Positions 8,657-19,746 are shown, numbered from the stretch's first letter. The stretch is DNA of 64,000 nt from Acidobacteriota bacterium (GCA_038040445.1 JBBPIG010000001.1:92402-156401); one strand, 5' to 3'. The notes: generated from the sequence alone by a model not told the origin. Translations and numbers: made by a program.

Positions 8657-8675
8657 CTCCAGAAGGAGGCGAGGG

Positions 8676-9315
8676 ATGCAAGATCAAGATGATGATGGCA
8701 AATTGAACGAGAAAGGCTCGGAGCTATCGCGACGTAATTTTCTTAAGGTGTCCGGCATCTCGCTGTCGGTCCCGCTCGTGATGGGCTATCGAGTGATCAA
8801 AGTGTCCGGCGCCGAAGTCAAACTCTACGGCCCGGGCAAAGTTCCGCTCCAATTCAAAATCAACGGGAAGAGCTACAACGCCCAGGTCGAGCCGCGTGTG
8901 ACGCTGCTCGAGGCTCTGCGCAATGAGCTGGATATAACCGGAGCCAAGCGCGTCTGCGACCGCGGGACCTGTGGAGCTTGCACGATGATCGTCGATGGCA
9001 AGGCTATTTACTCTTGCTCGACGCTCGCAATTGAAGCTCAAGGTAAATCAATTACGACCGTCGAAGGCTTGATGCAAGGCGACAATCTGCATCCGGTTCA
9101 GCAAGCCTTCATCGACAACGACGCTCAGCAATGCGGCTTCTGCACCCCGGGCTTCGTGGTTGCCTGCAAGGCGTTCTTGGACAAGAATCCGAACCCAACC
9201 GCCGAACAGATTCAGAAGGGGCTCGGCGGCAATCTCTGCCGCTGCGGTACGTATGTGGGCGTCCGAGCAGCGGTCGCGCAGGCGGCGCAGAATGGGCAAA
9301 AAGGAGGGAAGCGCA

Positions 9316-9323
<8 letters not shown>
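8676..9323 (+). CDS. 2Fe-2S subunit of a xanthine dehydrogenase-family molybdenum hydroxylase, Tat-exported
   Basis: This subunit passes electrons from the molybdenum centre to FAD. The N-terminus carries a twin-arginine signal, SRRNFLK (residues 18-24), followed by a hydrophobic stretch, so the folded complex is probably exported. The plant-ferredoxin-type cluster uses Cys 94, 99, 102 and 114 (CDRGTCGAC...C), and the second cluster uses Cys 152, 155, 187 and 189 (CGFC...CRC). The start at 8676 follows GGAGG; frames opening at 8589 run through a palindrome and are unlikely. The stop overlaps the start of the next subunit by 8 bases. A Tat signal on the small subunit resembles the periplasmic aldehyde oxidoreductase PaoABC. 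Confidence 0.93.
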
Positions 9324-11449
<2,126 letters not shown>

Positions 11450-11463
<14 letters not shown>

Positions 11464-12442
11464 ATACGCCAGCCCTACAACCAAAGAGCAAGCCGTCAGC
11501 CTGCTGGGCAACAACTGGGCTGATGCTGACATACTTGCTGGAGGAACCGACCTGCTCGCTCTGATGAAGGATGATGTTGTCGCGCCCAAACGGTTAGTAA
11601 ACATAAAGGACATTCAAGAGCTGCGCGGCATTACTGTGGGCAAGGACAAAAGCTTACGGATCGGAGCGCTCGTCACGATTCAGGAGTTGGTTGACAATCC
11701 CCATGTGCGCCAAGCGTTTCCGGTGATTGGACAAACTGCGATCGAAATAGCGGGTCCTCAGATCAGAAACATGGGAACGGTTGGTGGGAATCTTTGCCAG
11801 CGTCCACGATGTTGGTACTACCGAGCCGGTTACGGTCTGCTGGCAAAGGATAAGAGCGGTGAGGCGCTCGTGCCATCAGGTGACAATCGCTATCACGCAA
11901 TCCTCGGCAACTCCGGGCCCGCTTATTTCGTCAGCCCCTCAACGCTGGGCACGCTGTTCAGCGCGCTGGGAGGCACGGTGCGTCTATTCGGGCCCAAAGG
12001 AAAGCGGGAGATTCCTGTGGAGAAGTTTTTCGTTATTCCACAAAGCGAGAACCAGCGCGAGCACGATCTGGGGCCTAACGAGATCGTCACGGAGATCGTG
12101 CTGCCGCCTCTGGCCGGGGCCAAAGCTGCCACCTATGAGGTACGGCAGAAAGATGCAATGGATTGGCCGCTTGCGCTCGCGTCGGTCGCGCTAACCCTCA
12201 ACGGCAATAAAGTGCGCTCGGCAAGGGTTGTGTTGGGCTACGTAGCTCCAGTGCCTTGGCGATCAAAGGAAGCCGAAGACGCGCTTGTTGGCAAAGCTAT
12301 CACCGAAGAGACTGCAAAGGTCGCCGGTGACGCCGCGGTAGCCGGCGCAAAGAGTCTGGGCCGCAACGCCTACAAGATTCAACTCGCGCGCGTTGCCGTG
12401 AAGCGTGCCGTGCTCGCGGCCGCCGGAGGAGGTGCAAAATGA
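11450..12442 (+). CDS. FAD-binding subunit of the molybdenum hydroxylase
   Basis: The 330-residue subunit opens MRGFEYASPTTKEQAVSLL and has the FAD-binding signatures ILAGGTDLLALMKDD and RNMGTVGGNLCQ. The C-terminal CO-dehydrogenase flavoprotein domain follows from about residue 220. In PaoB-type relatives, Cys residues after NLxQRxRCWYF help hold a 4Fe-4S cluster. Here NLCQRPRCWYYRAGYGLLAK keeps two Cys, but the following cysteines are replaced, so the extra cluster is probably absent. The start at 11450 lies after GGGAGG and overlaps the catalytic subunit by 14 bases. The stop overlaps the next small gene (ATGATGA arrangement). Confidence 0.9.
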
Positions 12443-12672
12443 TGATCAACGAAGCAGATCGCTTCAACATCAACCATCCTGGCCTCTGCGAGTGCCTGCG
12501 ATGGAAGGGACTGTTCATTGGCGTCGCGCACGACCCGTCAGTGCCACCTTCTAACTCAGGACACTTCTGGTGCGTGTACACGCAGACGTGCATCGGACCT
12601 GATGGTCAGCTCGCCGAACCGGGCGATTGTTCGTCGGAGAGTCGAGCCTGTTACGGAACAGGCCGCGTATGA
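12439..12672 (+). CDS. Small Cys-rich protein translationally coupled to the molybdenum hydroxylase operon
   Basis: This is a 77-residue protein with six cysteines (CEC near the start, then WCVY, TCIG, DCSS and ACYG) and no signal peptide or membrane segment. Its start overlaps the FAD-subunit stop by 4 bases, which is strong evidence that it belongs to the operon and is made in step with the enzyme. I do not recognise a named family. The Cys spacing suggests metal or cluster binding, or disulfides if it is exported with the complex. It could be a fourth subunit or an assembly factor. Confidence 0.65.
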   Translation: MMINEADRFNINHPGLCECLRWKGLFIGVAHDPSVPPSNSGHFWCVYTQTCIGPDGQLAEPGDCSSESRACYGTGRV

Positions 12673-12699
12673 TAAGATCGATTCAAAGTTCTTAGCGCT

Positions 12700-12766
12700 C
12701 TTTGCGAGTCTTGGCGGTCTTTGCGAGAAATCAGTTTCGCCCCAAAGAACGCCAAGACCCGCAAAG
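12700..12766. repeat. Intergenic inverted repeat, CTTTGCGAGTCTT family
   Basis: The arms 12700-12715 and 12751-12766 match at 15 of 16 positions. The same core CTTTGCGAGTCTT appears in the element at 33537-33621, so this is a second dispersed palindrome family, distinct from the GTTCAGAGTTC one. It lies between the molybdenum hydroxylase operon and the DUF1326 gene. Confidence 0.75.
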
Positions 12767-12793
12767 AACACGAATTTGGAAGGAGAATCAACG

Positions 12794-13462
12794 ATGCGAA
12801 GAATGATGTTCATGGCCGCTCTGGCGCTGATTGTCTTGAGTTCGACCGGCAAAGCTCAGAGTATTTCTGGCGACTACATTGAAACACGCAGCGCGGACGT
12901 CTGGACTGGAACGTGCGTGGCGAACGGCGAAATGAACCTCGCCGGCGATCAAGCAATTCTTGCCTGGCGTGTCAACAAAGGCGAGTGGAAGGGAGTCTCG
13001 CTCGAAGGGCTTAGCGTAGTGGGAGTCGTCAAGGCCAGCGCGACGCTCGGCGATCAGTACAACAATCCTTACCCGGCTAAGGCAGTGGTCATCGTCGACG
13101 AGCGGGCGTGTCCGGAACAGCAGAAGGCGTTGGTGGAGTTCGCGCAAGCGATGGCCGGTAAGCTGCTCAATAACGTCGTGCGAGTCGAGATCGCGCCGAT
13201 CAAGATTCAAGTGACCGGCCATGACGGTCATTACAGCAAGACGCTTGTGCAAGCCGGAAAACTTGCGGGGATACAGACTCGAGCCATCGGAGGCAAGGAC
13301 CACCTCTGCGGCAACGAAGAAGTCTATTATCGGCCGCTTGCTGAGATGACGCACTCGATGCCGGCAGTGGCCGAGCTCGACCAGTACGAAGGGGCAGGCC
13401 TCGGTGTATCGTGGACTGTTCACGGCAAGCGCAGCGCTTTTGTGGGCACCTTCGCGCGCTGA
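12794..13462 (+). CDS. Secreted DUF1326 protein
   Basis: The 222-residue product has a signal peptide (MFMAALALIVLSSTGKAQ) and a DUF1326 domain: SGDYIETRSADVWTGTCVANGEMNL, split here as SGDYIETR and CVANGEMN, with WRVNKGEWKGVSLEGLSVVGV described by its GVSLxGLSVV core. A C-terminal HLCGNEEVYYRPL segment carries another Cys. AAGGAGA precedes the ATG at 12794. DUF1326 proteins are widespread but have no settled function. The gene is unlinked by overlap to the upstream operon and sits between two palindromes. Confidence 0.85.
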   Translation: MRRMMFMAALALIVLSSTGKAQSISGDYIETRSADVWTGTCVANGEMNLAGDQAILAWRVNKGEWKGVSLEGLSVVGVVKASATLGDQYNNPYPAKAVVIVDERACPEQQKALVEFAQAMAGKLLNNVVRVEIAPIKIQVTGHDGHYSKTLVQAGKLAGIQTRAIGGKDHLCGNEEVYYRPLAEMTHSMPAVAELDQYEGAGLGVSWTVHGKRSAFVGTFAR

Positions 13463-13514
13463 TGTTTCTTTGCGCCCTTTGCGGTCTTGGCGCGAACCTG
13501 TAATTCTCATTTGT

Positions 13515-13551
13515 AAAGGCACAAAGACCACACAGTGGCTTTTGTGCCTTT
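13515..13551. repeat. Short intergenic hairpin
   Basis: The perfect 11-base arms AAAGGCACAAA and TTTGTGCCTTT enclose a 15-base loop, in the 99-base gap after the DUF1326 gene. No T-run follows, so it does not look like a classical intrinsic terminator. Confidence 0.7.
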
Positions 13552-13582
13552 GTGATATCCGATGGAGAAGTTCACAGCTACA

Positions 13583-14248
13583 ATGTCACGAAGATTCGAA
13601 GTACTCGTTCTGCTAATCGCGGTCGCACTCTTGTCTTGCGCAAGCGTGCTGGCGGCCGACAACAAACTTGAAGCAACCGGAGCTTTCGCCGATCCCGGCG
13701 CCTCGGACGCTTTGAAGAAAGCACTGGAAGCAAAAGGCTGGCACGTTAGCCTTTCCGGCGCCGCGTATTGTGATATCTGGTTGCGAAATGCTGTGCCCGG
13801 GGGAAAGACCGACGCTCTGGGAGCGGTTTACACCTGGATTGGCGATTCGACGCTGATCGGCGTGATAACCTTTGCAAACGCCACGACCGATTTCCGAGGA
13901 CAGTCGGTAAAAGCCGGCTCCTACACGATGCGTTATGCGATCCACCCGACGGATGGAAATCACATGGGGATCTCGCCCATTCGTGACTTTCTGGTGTTGT
14001 TGCCGGTTGCGACGGATTCAAGCCCGGACGCACAGTTCAAGTTTGAAGAGCTGACGAAGATGAGCACCAAGGTGACCGGCACGAGTCATCCTGCTATTCT
14101 GAGTCTAGTCCAGCTAGCGAGTGCGCAAGCGGCTCCGAGGCTCGAAGCCGATGAGAATAACCACGTAGCGTTTTCAGCAGCGATCAAGACTAAGTCTGGA
14201 GCGACGATGCCGATCGCGTTTGTCGTGAAAGGCCACGCAGAGCAGTAG
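13583..14248 (+). CDS. Secreted protein of unknown function
   Basis: The preferred ATG at 13583 gives a clean signal peptide (VLVLLIAVALLSCASVLAAD); an ATG 21 bases earlier is possible. The mature domain, about 195 residues, contains GSYTMRYAIHPTDGNHMG and SPIRDFLVLLPV, which loosely resemble the DUF2911 type of secreted beta proteins, but I am not sure of that link. No catalytic motif is visible. The gene lies between the DUF1326 gene and a di-haem peroxidase gene, all on the plus strand, so a shared envelope or periplasmic setting is likely. Confidence 0.65.
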   Translation: MSRRFEVLVLLIAVALLSCASVLAADNKLEATGAFADPGASDALKKALEAKGWHVSLSGAAYCDIWLRNAVPGGKTDALGAVYTWIGDSTLIGVITFANATTDFRGQSVKAGSYTMRYAIHPTDGNHMGISPIRDFLVLLPVATDSSPDAQFKFEELTKMSTKVTGTSHPAILSLVQLASAQAAPRLEADENNHVAFSAAIKTKSGATMPIAFVVKGHAEQ

Positions 14249-14335
14249 CGTTCATTGTCCCACCTTTCGGCGGAAGTCCGTAGCGACCTCCCGCGTGAAG
14301 ACGGTACTCTGAACTCGAAGACTAAAGTTCCAGCG

Positions 14336-15496
14336 ATGAAGCGAACCTCGACCATCAAGCTAGCCGTGATTGGCGCTGTCGCGCTGGTCCTGCCGGCGAT
14401 GGTCCGCGCGGCCGACTCGACTGCGAACTCATCGACCTTCGAGATTCAAATGCCGCGGGGAATCCCGCAAGAGCTTTGGTCTTACTTCATCCCCACCGGC
14501 AATCCAATGACCGCTGCCAAGGTCGAGCTGGGAAAAGCTCTCTTCTTCGATGCGCGGCTCTCCGCCGACGGCACAGTCAGTTGCGCAACGTGCCACGATC
14601 CGAAGCGTGCGTTCGCCGATGGCAGGACCGTCGCTGAGGGAATCGGCGGGCGGCATGGAGTGCGCAACTCGCCAACCCTGCTCAACGCGATGTTCAACAC
14701 CGGTCAGTTCTGGGATGGACGCGCGGCGACGCTTGAAGAGCAGGCGAAGATGCCGCTCACCAACCCGGATGAGATGGGCAATCAGTCCCACGATTCGGTA
14801 GTCGCAAGACTTGCCGCGCTCCCGGAGTACGCAAGGCGGTTTCAGGAAGTGTTTGGCGGGCCTGTTACGATAGACGGGTTTGGCAAGGCGATTGCCGCCT
14901 TCGAGCGGACCCTGATCTCCGGAGACTCGCCGGTCGATCGCTATGTGGGCGGCGATTTGAACGCGCTAAGCGATTCGGCGCGAAGCGGGCTGAGCCTTTT
15001 CCGCGGGAAGGCGCGCTGCGGGGTTTGCCACGCCTTCAATCAGAACTTCGCAGCGTTTGCGACGTTCCCCTTTTTCACCGACGGAAACTACCGCAATACG
15101 GGCGTGGCGGCGAACTTCACGGGCTTCAATGCGCTCGCTCGCCGAGCGATGGCGGCATCGCGCGATGAGAGTGCCCGCGCGATCGGCGAGTTGACGCGAT
15201 CTGAGCGCGCCACTGAGTTGGGCCGCTTCATAATCAGCGGCAACACGCTGGACATCGGCGCCTTTCGCACGCCGTCGCTTCGGAACCTCGCGCTGACGGC
15301 GCCTTATTTTCATGACGGCAGTGCGGCTACGCTTGAAGACGTCGTGCGCTTTTACGTAAAGGGCGGCAATGAGAATCCGAATCGCGATTGGCAACTCGAG
15401 GCTGTTTCGCTTACCGATAGCGAACAGCGTGACCTTATTGAATTCCTTAAGGCCCTGACCGCCGACGATGCCCGCCGCATGGCCGAAGCCCACTGA
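14336..15496 (+). CDS. Di-haem cytochrome c peroxidase family protein
   Basis: A signal peptide (IKLAVIGAVALVLPAMVRAAD) leads to a di-haem peroxidase of the CcpA/MauG family, which reduces hydrogen peroxide with electrons from a cytochrome, or uses high-valent haem for other oxidations. Haem attachment sites are CATCH (Cys 83, Cys 86, His 87) and CGVCH (Cys 228, Cys 231, His 232). Typical phrases include GKALFFDxRLSADGTVSC, RNSPTLLNAMF and FWDGRAATLEEQA at the haem pocket, and RTPSLRNLALTAPYFHDGS near the C-terminus. The start at 14336 is chosen for the signal peptide; the ribosome-binding site is weak. Length is 386 residues, normal for the family. Confidence 0.92.
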   Translation: MKRTSTIKLAVIGAVALVLPAMVRAADSTANSSTFEIQMPRGIPQELWSYFIPTGNPMTAAKVELGKALFFDARLSADGTVSCATCHDPKRAFADGRTVAEGIGGRHGVRNSPTLLNAMFNTGQFWDGRAATLEEQAKMPLTNPDEMGNQSHDSVVARLAALPEYARRFQEVFGGPVTIDGFGKAIAAFERTLISGDSPVDRYVGGDLNALSDSARSGLSLFRGKARCGVCHAFNQNFAAFATFPFFTDGNYRNTGVAANFTGFNALARRAMAASRDESARAIGELTRSERATELGRFIISGNTLDIGAFRTPSLRNLALTAPYFHDGSAATLEDVVRFYVKGGNENPNRDWQLEAVSLTDSEQRDLIEFLKALTADDARRMAEAH

Positions 15497-15511
15497 ACGC
15501 CTTGGCGTCCC

Positions 15512-16372
15512 CTACTTTATGCCCAGCAATTCGCGTAGACGCGGCTCGAGTGCTCTGCGTATTTCCGGGTCCGCGAGCGCATACTCGTTAACCGTTTTGA
15601 GATAGTTGATCGGGTCACCGATTGTGAGCCATTGCCCATCCGCAACCGATTCGGCGACGACTCTGCCGCCGCGGTGAATGTATTCACGAATCGCATCCGT
15701 CAACCAAAGTTCGTTGGACTTTCCAAGCGGTATCTCTTTCAGTATTCGAATTATTTCATCCGAAAGCAGAAATCGCCCAAAGATTGCCAGGTTTGAACGT
15801 GCCTCTTCGCGTGAAGGTTTCTCAACCACGTCGTCCAGTTCCCGCTCAACACTGTTGGGTTTGATCTGCGCGATGCCGTAGCGGACGACGTCCTCCCAGG
15901 GCACTTCCTGGGTGCCTACAACAAGTGCGCCGGTACGCTCGTGTTTCTCAATCAGCTTGTGGGTGAAGGGGATCGCAGACTTAATGAGATCGTCACCGTA
16001 GGCGTAGATGAAGTTGTCGTCTCCGATGAGGTGTGGGCTTGCCACGATCAGCGGGGTACCGTTACCGTAAGGACCCTCCTGCATTTCGATGATGATCTCC
16101 ACATTCGCCAGCTTATCGATGAACTCGTCAAGGGACTTATACTGTCCACGCTCGATGGGCGTCTCAGGCTCGTACTTGCGGCGTAGGGGGTCTGAGTTCT
16201 CGCCGGTAATAATGATGATGCGCTCAATTCCGGAGTCAATGAATTCCTCGATGATGAGCTGAATGGCCGGTTTGTTGATGATTGGCAGAAGCTCTTTGGG
16301 ATAGCCGAGCGTGATTGGCAGCATTCGTGTACCGGAACCGGCTGCAGCAATCACCCCCGTTTCTACGCTCAT
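15512..16372 (-). CDS. galU: UTP-glucose-1-phosphate uridylyltransferase
   Basis: The enzyme makes UDP-glucose from UTP and glucose 1-phosphate for polysaccharide and envelope synthesis. The N-terminal nucleotide-binding motif is AAGSGTRMLPIT, followed by KELLPIINKPAIQ with the catalytic Lys. Later come YGDDLI and FGRFLLSDEI, and WLTDAIREY, typical of bacterial GalU. GGAG lies before the ATG. Length (286 residues) fits. The gene is convergent with the peroxidase gene, with a 15-base gap. Confidence 0.92.
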   Translation of the reverse strand: MSVETGVIAAAGSGTRMLPITLGYPKELLPIINKPAIQLIIEEFIDSGIERIIIITGENSDPLRRKYEPETPIERGQYKSLDEFIDKLANVEIIIEMQEGPYGNGTPLIVASPHLIGDDNFIYAYGDDLIKSAIPFTHKLIEKHERTGALVVGTQEVPWEDVVRYGIAQIKPNSVERELDDVVEKPSREEARSNLAIFGRFLLSDEIIRILKEIPLGKSNELWLTDAIREYIHRGGRVVAESVADGQWLTIGDPINYLKTVNEYALADPEIRRALEPRLRELLGIK

Positions 16373-16513
16373 TCGCTCGCTCTCCAGATCGAGTCAGCCG
16401 AACTTCTTCGCTCTCAAAGTATCACGCACAAGTTCTTCTCACAAGCTGCGGGTAGCTGGAGCAAGCTCAATCGTCCTCTTGTAACGGAATTGGGCAAGAG
16501 AGTGCTGCCCGAC

Positions 16514-17761
16514 CTAAGGCTTCTCGTTGGCAAAGATGAGGATCGCTCTGATCTGCGCTCTCTCATTCACCAGATCAAAGTCTTTGTTCAGCGACAAGCC
16601 GCGCTGCATCACGTCACCCCCCTCATCGCATAAGATTGCGTCCTTTGCACCGTGGTTGGTCAGTGCCTTGGCCGCTGCCTCGATGGTCCAACCACCTTCG
16701 CTATTGTATTTTCCTTCCCAGGCCAGAGAGAGAAGATTACCGTTCTGAGTGACTCCAAACATCGTGCAGGGATATATACTCCTGCGGAGGTAAATCTCCA
16801 CTAAGTTGTCATCTTCGGGTATCCAGCGCCACTCACCCGGCTCAAGAATGCTGTAGGGTTCATTGCTTCGGTTCGCACCGTACTGAAGTAAGGTGCTTTC
16901 AAGTTCCTGCTTAGAACAGCCCAGCCCCTTATACAATCTATGAAGCTCGACGGAGCCAGATAACGCAGCGCGGCGCAGGTTTCGGTCGTCTAGTAACTGC
17001 GCCTCGCCTAGCCAAACATCGTCGGTACGTTGCGCTCCAAAGAAATAGCGCGGGCTGTTCGACTTTGGGTTGAGATTCGGTATAGCCAAGAGATGCCTGA
17101 TGTCAGAGAACTGGTGGACTATTTGTCTGGCGTCGACAACCGCTCCGTTGCGGACAACTTGTTGTCCAAAGACAGCGAACTCAATCTGGTCGGCCACCGG
17201 CTTACCATCAATTAAGACAACTTCAGGGTCTCTCCGGTTCAGACCAGTAAGGTTGCGATTGAAACGAACAGGGCTGATTGTATATCCGCCCTGATTCCAT
17301 TTGACTAAACAGGTGTAGATTCGACTGCTGATTGGCTCATCCCAGAGGTGTAACAAACGCGGCTCCTCGGTGAGCGGATTATTCACAAAACCTGTATTCC
17401 AAAGATTCATTGTCAGGTCGCCAAAACCTGCAACGGATAGTATTTCGGCGTTAGGATACTTCTTCTTAAATTCTCCGACATGGCTCTTGGCATCCGGCTC
17501 ATCTGGGGTGGGTTCGGGGAAAATATGCCAAGTTCCGTAGCGTTGCTCCCTGGCATCCGTGGTTGTCTTCCAGGGTTGGCCGATAATCTCCATTCTCGGC
17601 GATCCAATCCCGTCTCGAACAATACCCGGCCCGTGCTCTCGGCCTACTGAATAGCTGAGGAATAGGTGCTCACCCTCGGTAGGGAAGAATTCGAGGATTC
17701 TTTTTCTACCGAAAGTGCCGTCCGAATAGTGAATTACTTCAAACAGAATCGTCTTAGACAT
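16514..17761 (-). CDS. Protein of unknown function with a possible phosphodiester glycosidase-like C-terminal domain
   Basis: This 415-residue protein has no signal peptide. AAGGAGG precedes the ATG. I do not recognise the first 320 residues. The C-terminal part reads CTMFGVTQNGNLLSLAW, then GWTIEAAAKALTNHGAKDA and ILCDEGGDVM. This order resembles the NAGPA (DUF2233) phosphodiester glycosidase layout, in which a G(V/I)xxxG stretch is followed by an A..L...G...A helix and a DGG motif; here the last is DEGG. The match is suggestive, not firm. Base composition is more AT-rich than the neighbours, pointing to transfer. It lies next to galU and an empty AT-richer gap. Confidence 0.5.
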   Translation of the reverse strand: MSKTILFEVIHYSDGTFGRKRILEFFPTEGEHLFLSYSVGREHGPGIVRDGIGSPRMEIIGQPWKTTTDAREQRYGTWHIFPEPTPDEPDAKSHVGEFKKKYPNAEILSVAGFGDLTMNLWNTGFVNNPLTEEPRLLHLWDEPISSRIYTCLVKWNQGGYTISPVRFNRNLTGLNRRDPEVVLIDGKPVADQIEFAVFGQQVVRNGAVVDARQIVHQFSDIRHLLAIPNLNPKSNSPRYFFGAQRTDDVWLGEAQLLDDRNLRRAALSGSVELHRLYKGLGCSKQELESTLLQYGANRSNEPYSILEPGEWRWIPEDDNLVEIYLRRSIYPCTMFGVTQNGNLLSLAWEGKYNSEGGWTIEAAAKALTNHGAKDAILCDEGGDVMQRGLSLNKDFDLVNERAQIRAILIFANEKP

Positions 17762-18245
17762 GATTTACTTATCCTCCTTCGTTGGCTCACGTTCTTAATA
17801 AATGACAACGAATTATGTAACATCTCTTATTGCCGACGGCTGGCCGTAAGCCCTTAGGATCCTGAATGTTGCACAAGTTCGGGTCGAAGATCTTCTAGCT
17901 ATCAAATTACAGCGCGTCCTGCGAGTGCAAAACCGGCATACTTGAAGAGAAAACTCGAACCTTACTATCTGCGTTTTGGAAGTCCGCTCTTTGTTCAACG
18001 ATTCACTAGTTCATGTCTCAGGCCACCCTAAAAACCAATTCATAGGGCATATTACACGCATTGTACATTGGAGAAAAGGAACGATGACGTTCAGCACCGC
18101 TTCGAACAAGACGGCTCAACAAATCCCGTACCGATCCTGGATCCTGTGAATAAGCATTTGGAACTCTGGACTGAACCTATTTGGTTTGAAGCCGGATACC
18201 ACGCTATGACATCTGTTCGAAAGTTGCGTAACTTCCGATGCTCGC
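17762..18245. other. AT-richer gap without a recognisable gene
   Basis: About 480 bases between two minus-strand genes hold only short frames with no recognisable product. The composition matches the preceding AT-richer gene, so this could be the edge of an acquired segment. I found no inverted terminal repeats or integrase remnants here. Confidence 0.4.
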
Positions 18246-18710
18246 TTAAGAATGTTGTGCCCGTTTAGCAGTCTTCATCATCACGAACGCATCAAGCGAA
18301 CCGTTGTAGTATCCTTCAATCCGCTCGAACACGAAATATCCGTGCCTGTCGTAGAATCCTTGCGCGCCTGCATCATCGACAGCCGTCTCCAGGTAGATCG
18401 CTTCAGCTCCCTGCTGCCACAACCAATTCTCGATCTCAGCAAGCAGGCGGCTGCCGATGTTTTGGCGCTGTCGATGCGGAATCACGTCTATCGTGATGAT
18501 GTGCCCAAGCTGGCGTGGCTCGCTGCAGCCGACCACAAAGCCGACGATTTCGCGGGCTTCTTCCGCTACCAGCGTCCGACAACTGCGCGCTCGCGTGTAG
18601 AACTTAAGCTCCAAGCGCGAATACGCGATGTCCTCGCTGAAGGCGAGGTGGTCGATTTCATAGAGCCGCGCGAAGTCCGCAGTTGTGTATTCGCGAATCT
18701 CCACCGTCAT
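18246..18710 (-). CDS. GNAT family N-acetyltransferase (RimI-like)
   Basis: This 154-residue acetyltransferase has the GNAT core: IREYTTADFARLYEID at the N-terminus, VGFVVGCSE as beta-4, IITIDVIPHRQRQNIGSRLL as motif A (the acetyl-CoA pyrophosphate loop R-Q-R-Q-N-I-G), and the ending AQGFYDRHGYFVFERIEGYY. This is the RimI-like single-domain form; the substrate could be a protein N-terminus or a small amine. The start has no clear ribosome-binding site. The gene precedes nothing obvious and is followed by the AT-richer gap. Confidence 0.85.
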   Translation of the reverse strand: MTVEIREYTTADFARLYEIDHLAFSEDIAYSRLELKFYTRARSCRTLVAEEAREIVGFVVGCSEPRQLGHIITIDVIPHRQRQNIGSRLLAEIENWLWQQGAEAIYLETAVDDAGAQGFYDRHGYFVFERIEGYYNGSLDAFVMMKTAKRAQHS

Positions 18711-18746
18711 CCAATGAAAAACAAACTGGGGTTCAGAAGTTAGCTC

Positions 18747-19538
18747 TTAATACAAAGCCCGGTACGCGCCGCCGTCTATTTGGATCACTGTGCCGGTCAG
18801 GTAGCTCGCCCGCTCGGAGCAGAGAAATGCGACGACGGCGGCGAATTCTCTTGGGTCGCCGATTCGCTTCACGGCAGTGGACGACGCCCAGCGCGCATAG
18901 ACGTCTTCGACGCTGACGCCCTCGTTCTTCGCGATCGCTGAAGAGAGACTCTTCAAGCGTTCGGTCAGATGATAACCGGGGCACACCGTGTTGACAGTTA
19001 TGCCGTCCGATGCCACTTGCTGAGACAGGCTTTTCATGAAGCCGAGCACACCCGCGCGGGCAGTGTTTGAGAGTATCAGATTGTCCACGGGCTGCTTTGC
19101 CGCAATCGAAGTGATCGCGACGATCCGGCCCCATCCACGCTTTCGCATATGAGGGACGGCTTCGCGACAGAGGTTAATCGTGCTGATAAGGTTCAGCTCG
19201 ACGGCGTCGCGATAATGCCCGGCGTTGAAGTCGTCAAAGAACCCGGCGGGGGGACCTCCGGCATTAGTGACCAGTATGTCCACGCTGCCGAATTGTTGTA
19301 CGGTCTCTTGTACTAGCTTGCGAACGTGCTCTTCGTCGGTTACGTCGCCGGCGATTGCGAGGACCTCTGTTCCGGTCACCGAACGAATCTCGTCCGCCGC
19401 GCTATGCAACGCCTCCTCGCCGCGAGCGCTGATGGTTATCAGTGCGCCCTCGGCCGCAAGCTCCATGGCCGTGGCTTTGCCCAGCCCGCTCGATGCGGCC
19501 GTGACAATTGTCGCTCTGCCCTTTAGACCGAGGTCCAT
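18747..19538 (-). CDS. Short-chain dehydrogenase/reductase family protein with a non-canonical active site
   Basis: The 263-residue protein has a Rossmann fold typical of 3-oxoacyl-ACP reductase-like SDRs: the cofactor loop ASSGLGKA (residues about 15-22, in place of TGxxxGIG), DVTDEEHV, LVTNAGGPP in place of NNAG, and GGAYRALY at the end. The catalytic Tyr-x-x-x-Lys is missing: where it should lie the sequence is SNTARAGVLGF. The family includes a subgroup (BKR-like) known to lack the usual tetrad. Reductase activity is therefore uncertain. GGAGG precedes the ATG. It lies upstream of the GNAT gene on the same strand. Confidence 0.85.
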   Translation of the reverse strand: MDLGLKGRATIVTAASSGLGKATAMELAAEGALITISARGEEALHSAADEIRSVTGTEVLAIAGDVTDEEHVRKLVQETVQQFGSVDILVTNAGGPPAGFFDDFNAGHYRDAVELNLISTINLCREAVPHMRKRGWGRIVAITSIAAKQPVDNLILSNTARAGVLGFMKSLSQQVASDGITVNTVCPGYHLTERLKSLSSAIAKNEGVSVEDVYARWASSTAVKRIGDPREFAAVVAFLCSERASYLTGTVIQIDGGAYRALY

Positions 19539-19746
19539 CGCTCCTCCGTTGGGAGAACAAGGATAACGGAAACAGCCCCGGTTGTTTAGCTGTGAGTAAT
19601 TGTCACGAACTACCGGCGCCTCCGGCCGGGCTTTTCACAAGAGGAAAATCCAGCCATACTTTTTCGAAGGAAGGCCAGCCGGAGCATCCTGAGCTTCTTG
19701 CGCGATGTCCTGTGCATCCCCAACATTTTGATCAACGTTGCGCGGC

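Noticed and set aside
17762-18245. Insertion sequence in the AT-richer gap
   Set aside because: No transposase frame, terminal inverted repeats or target duplication could be seen.
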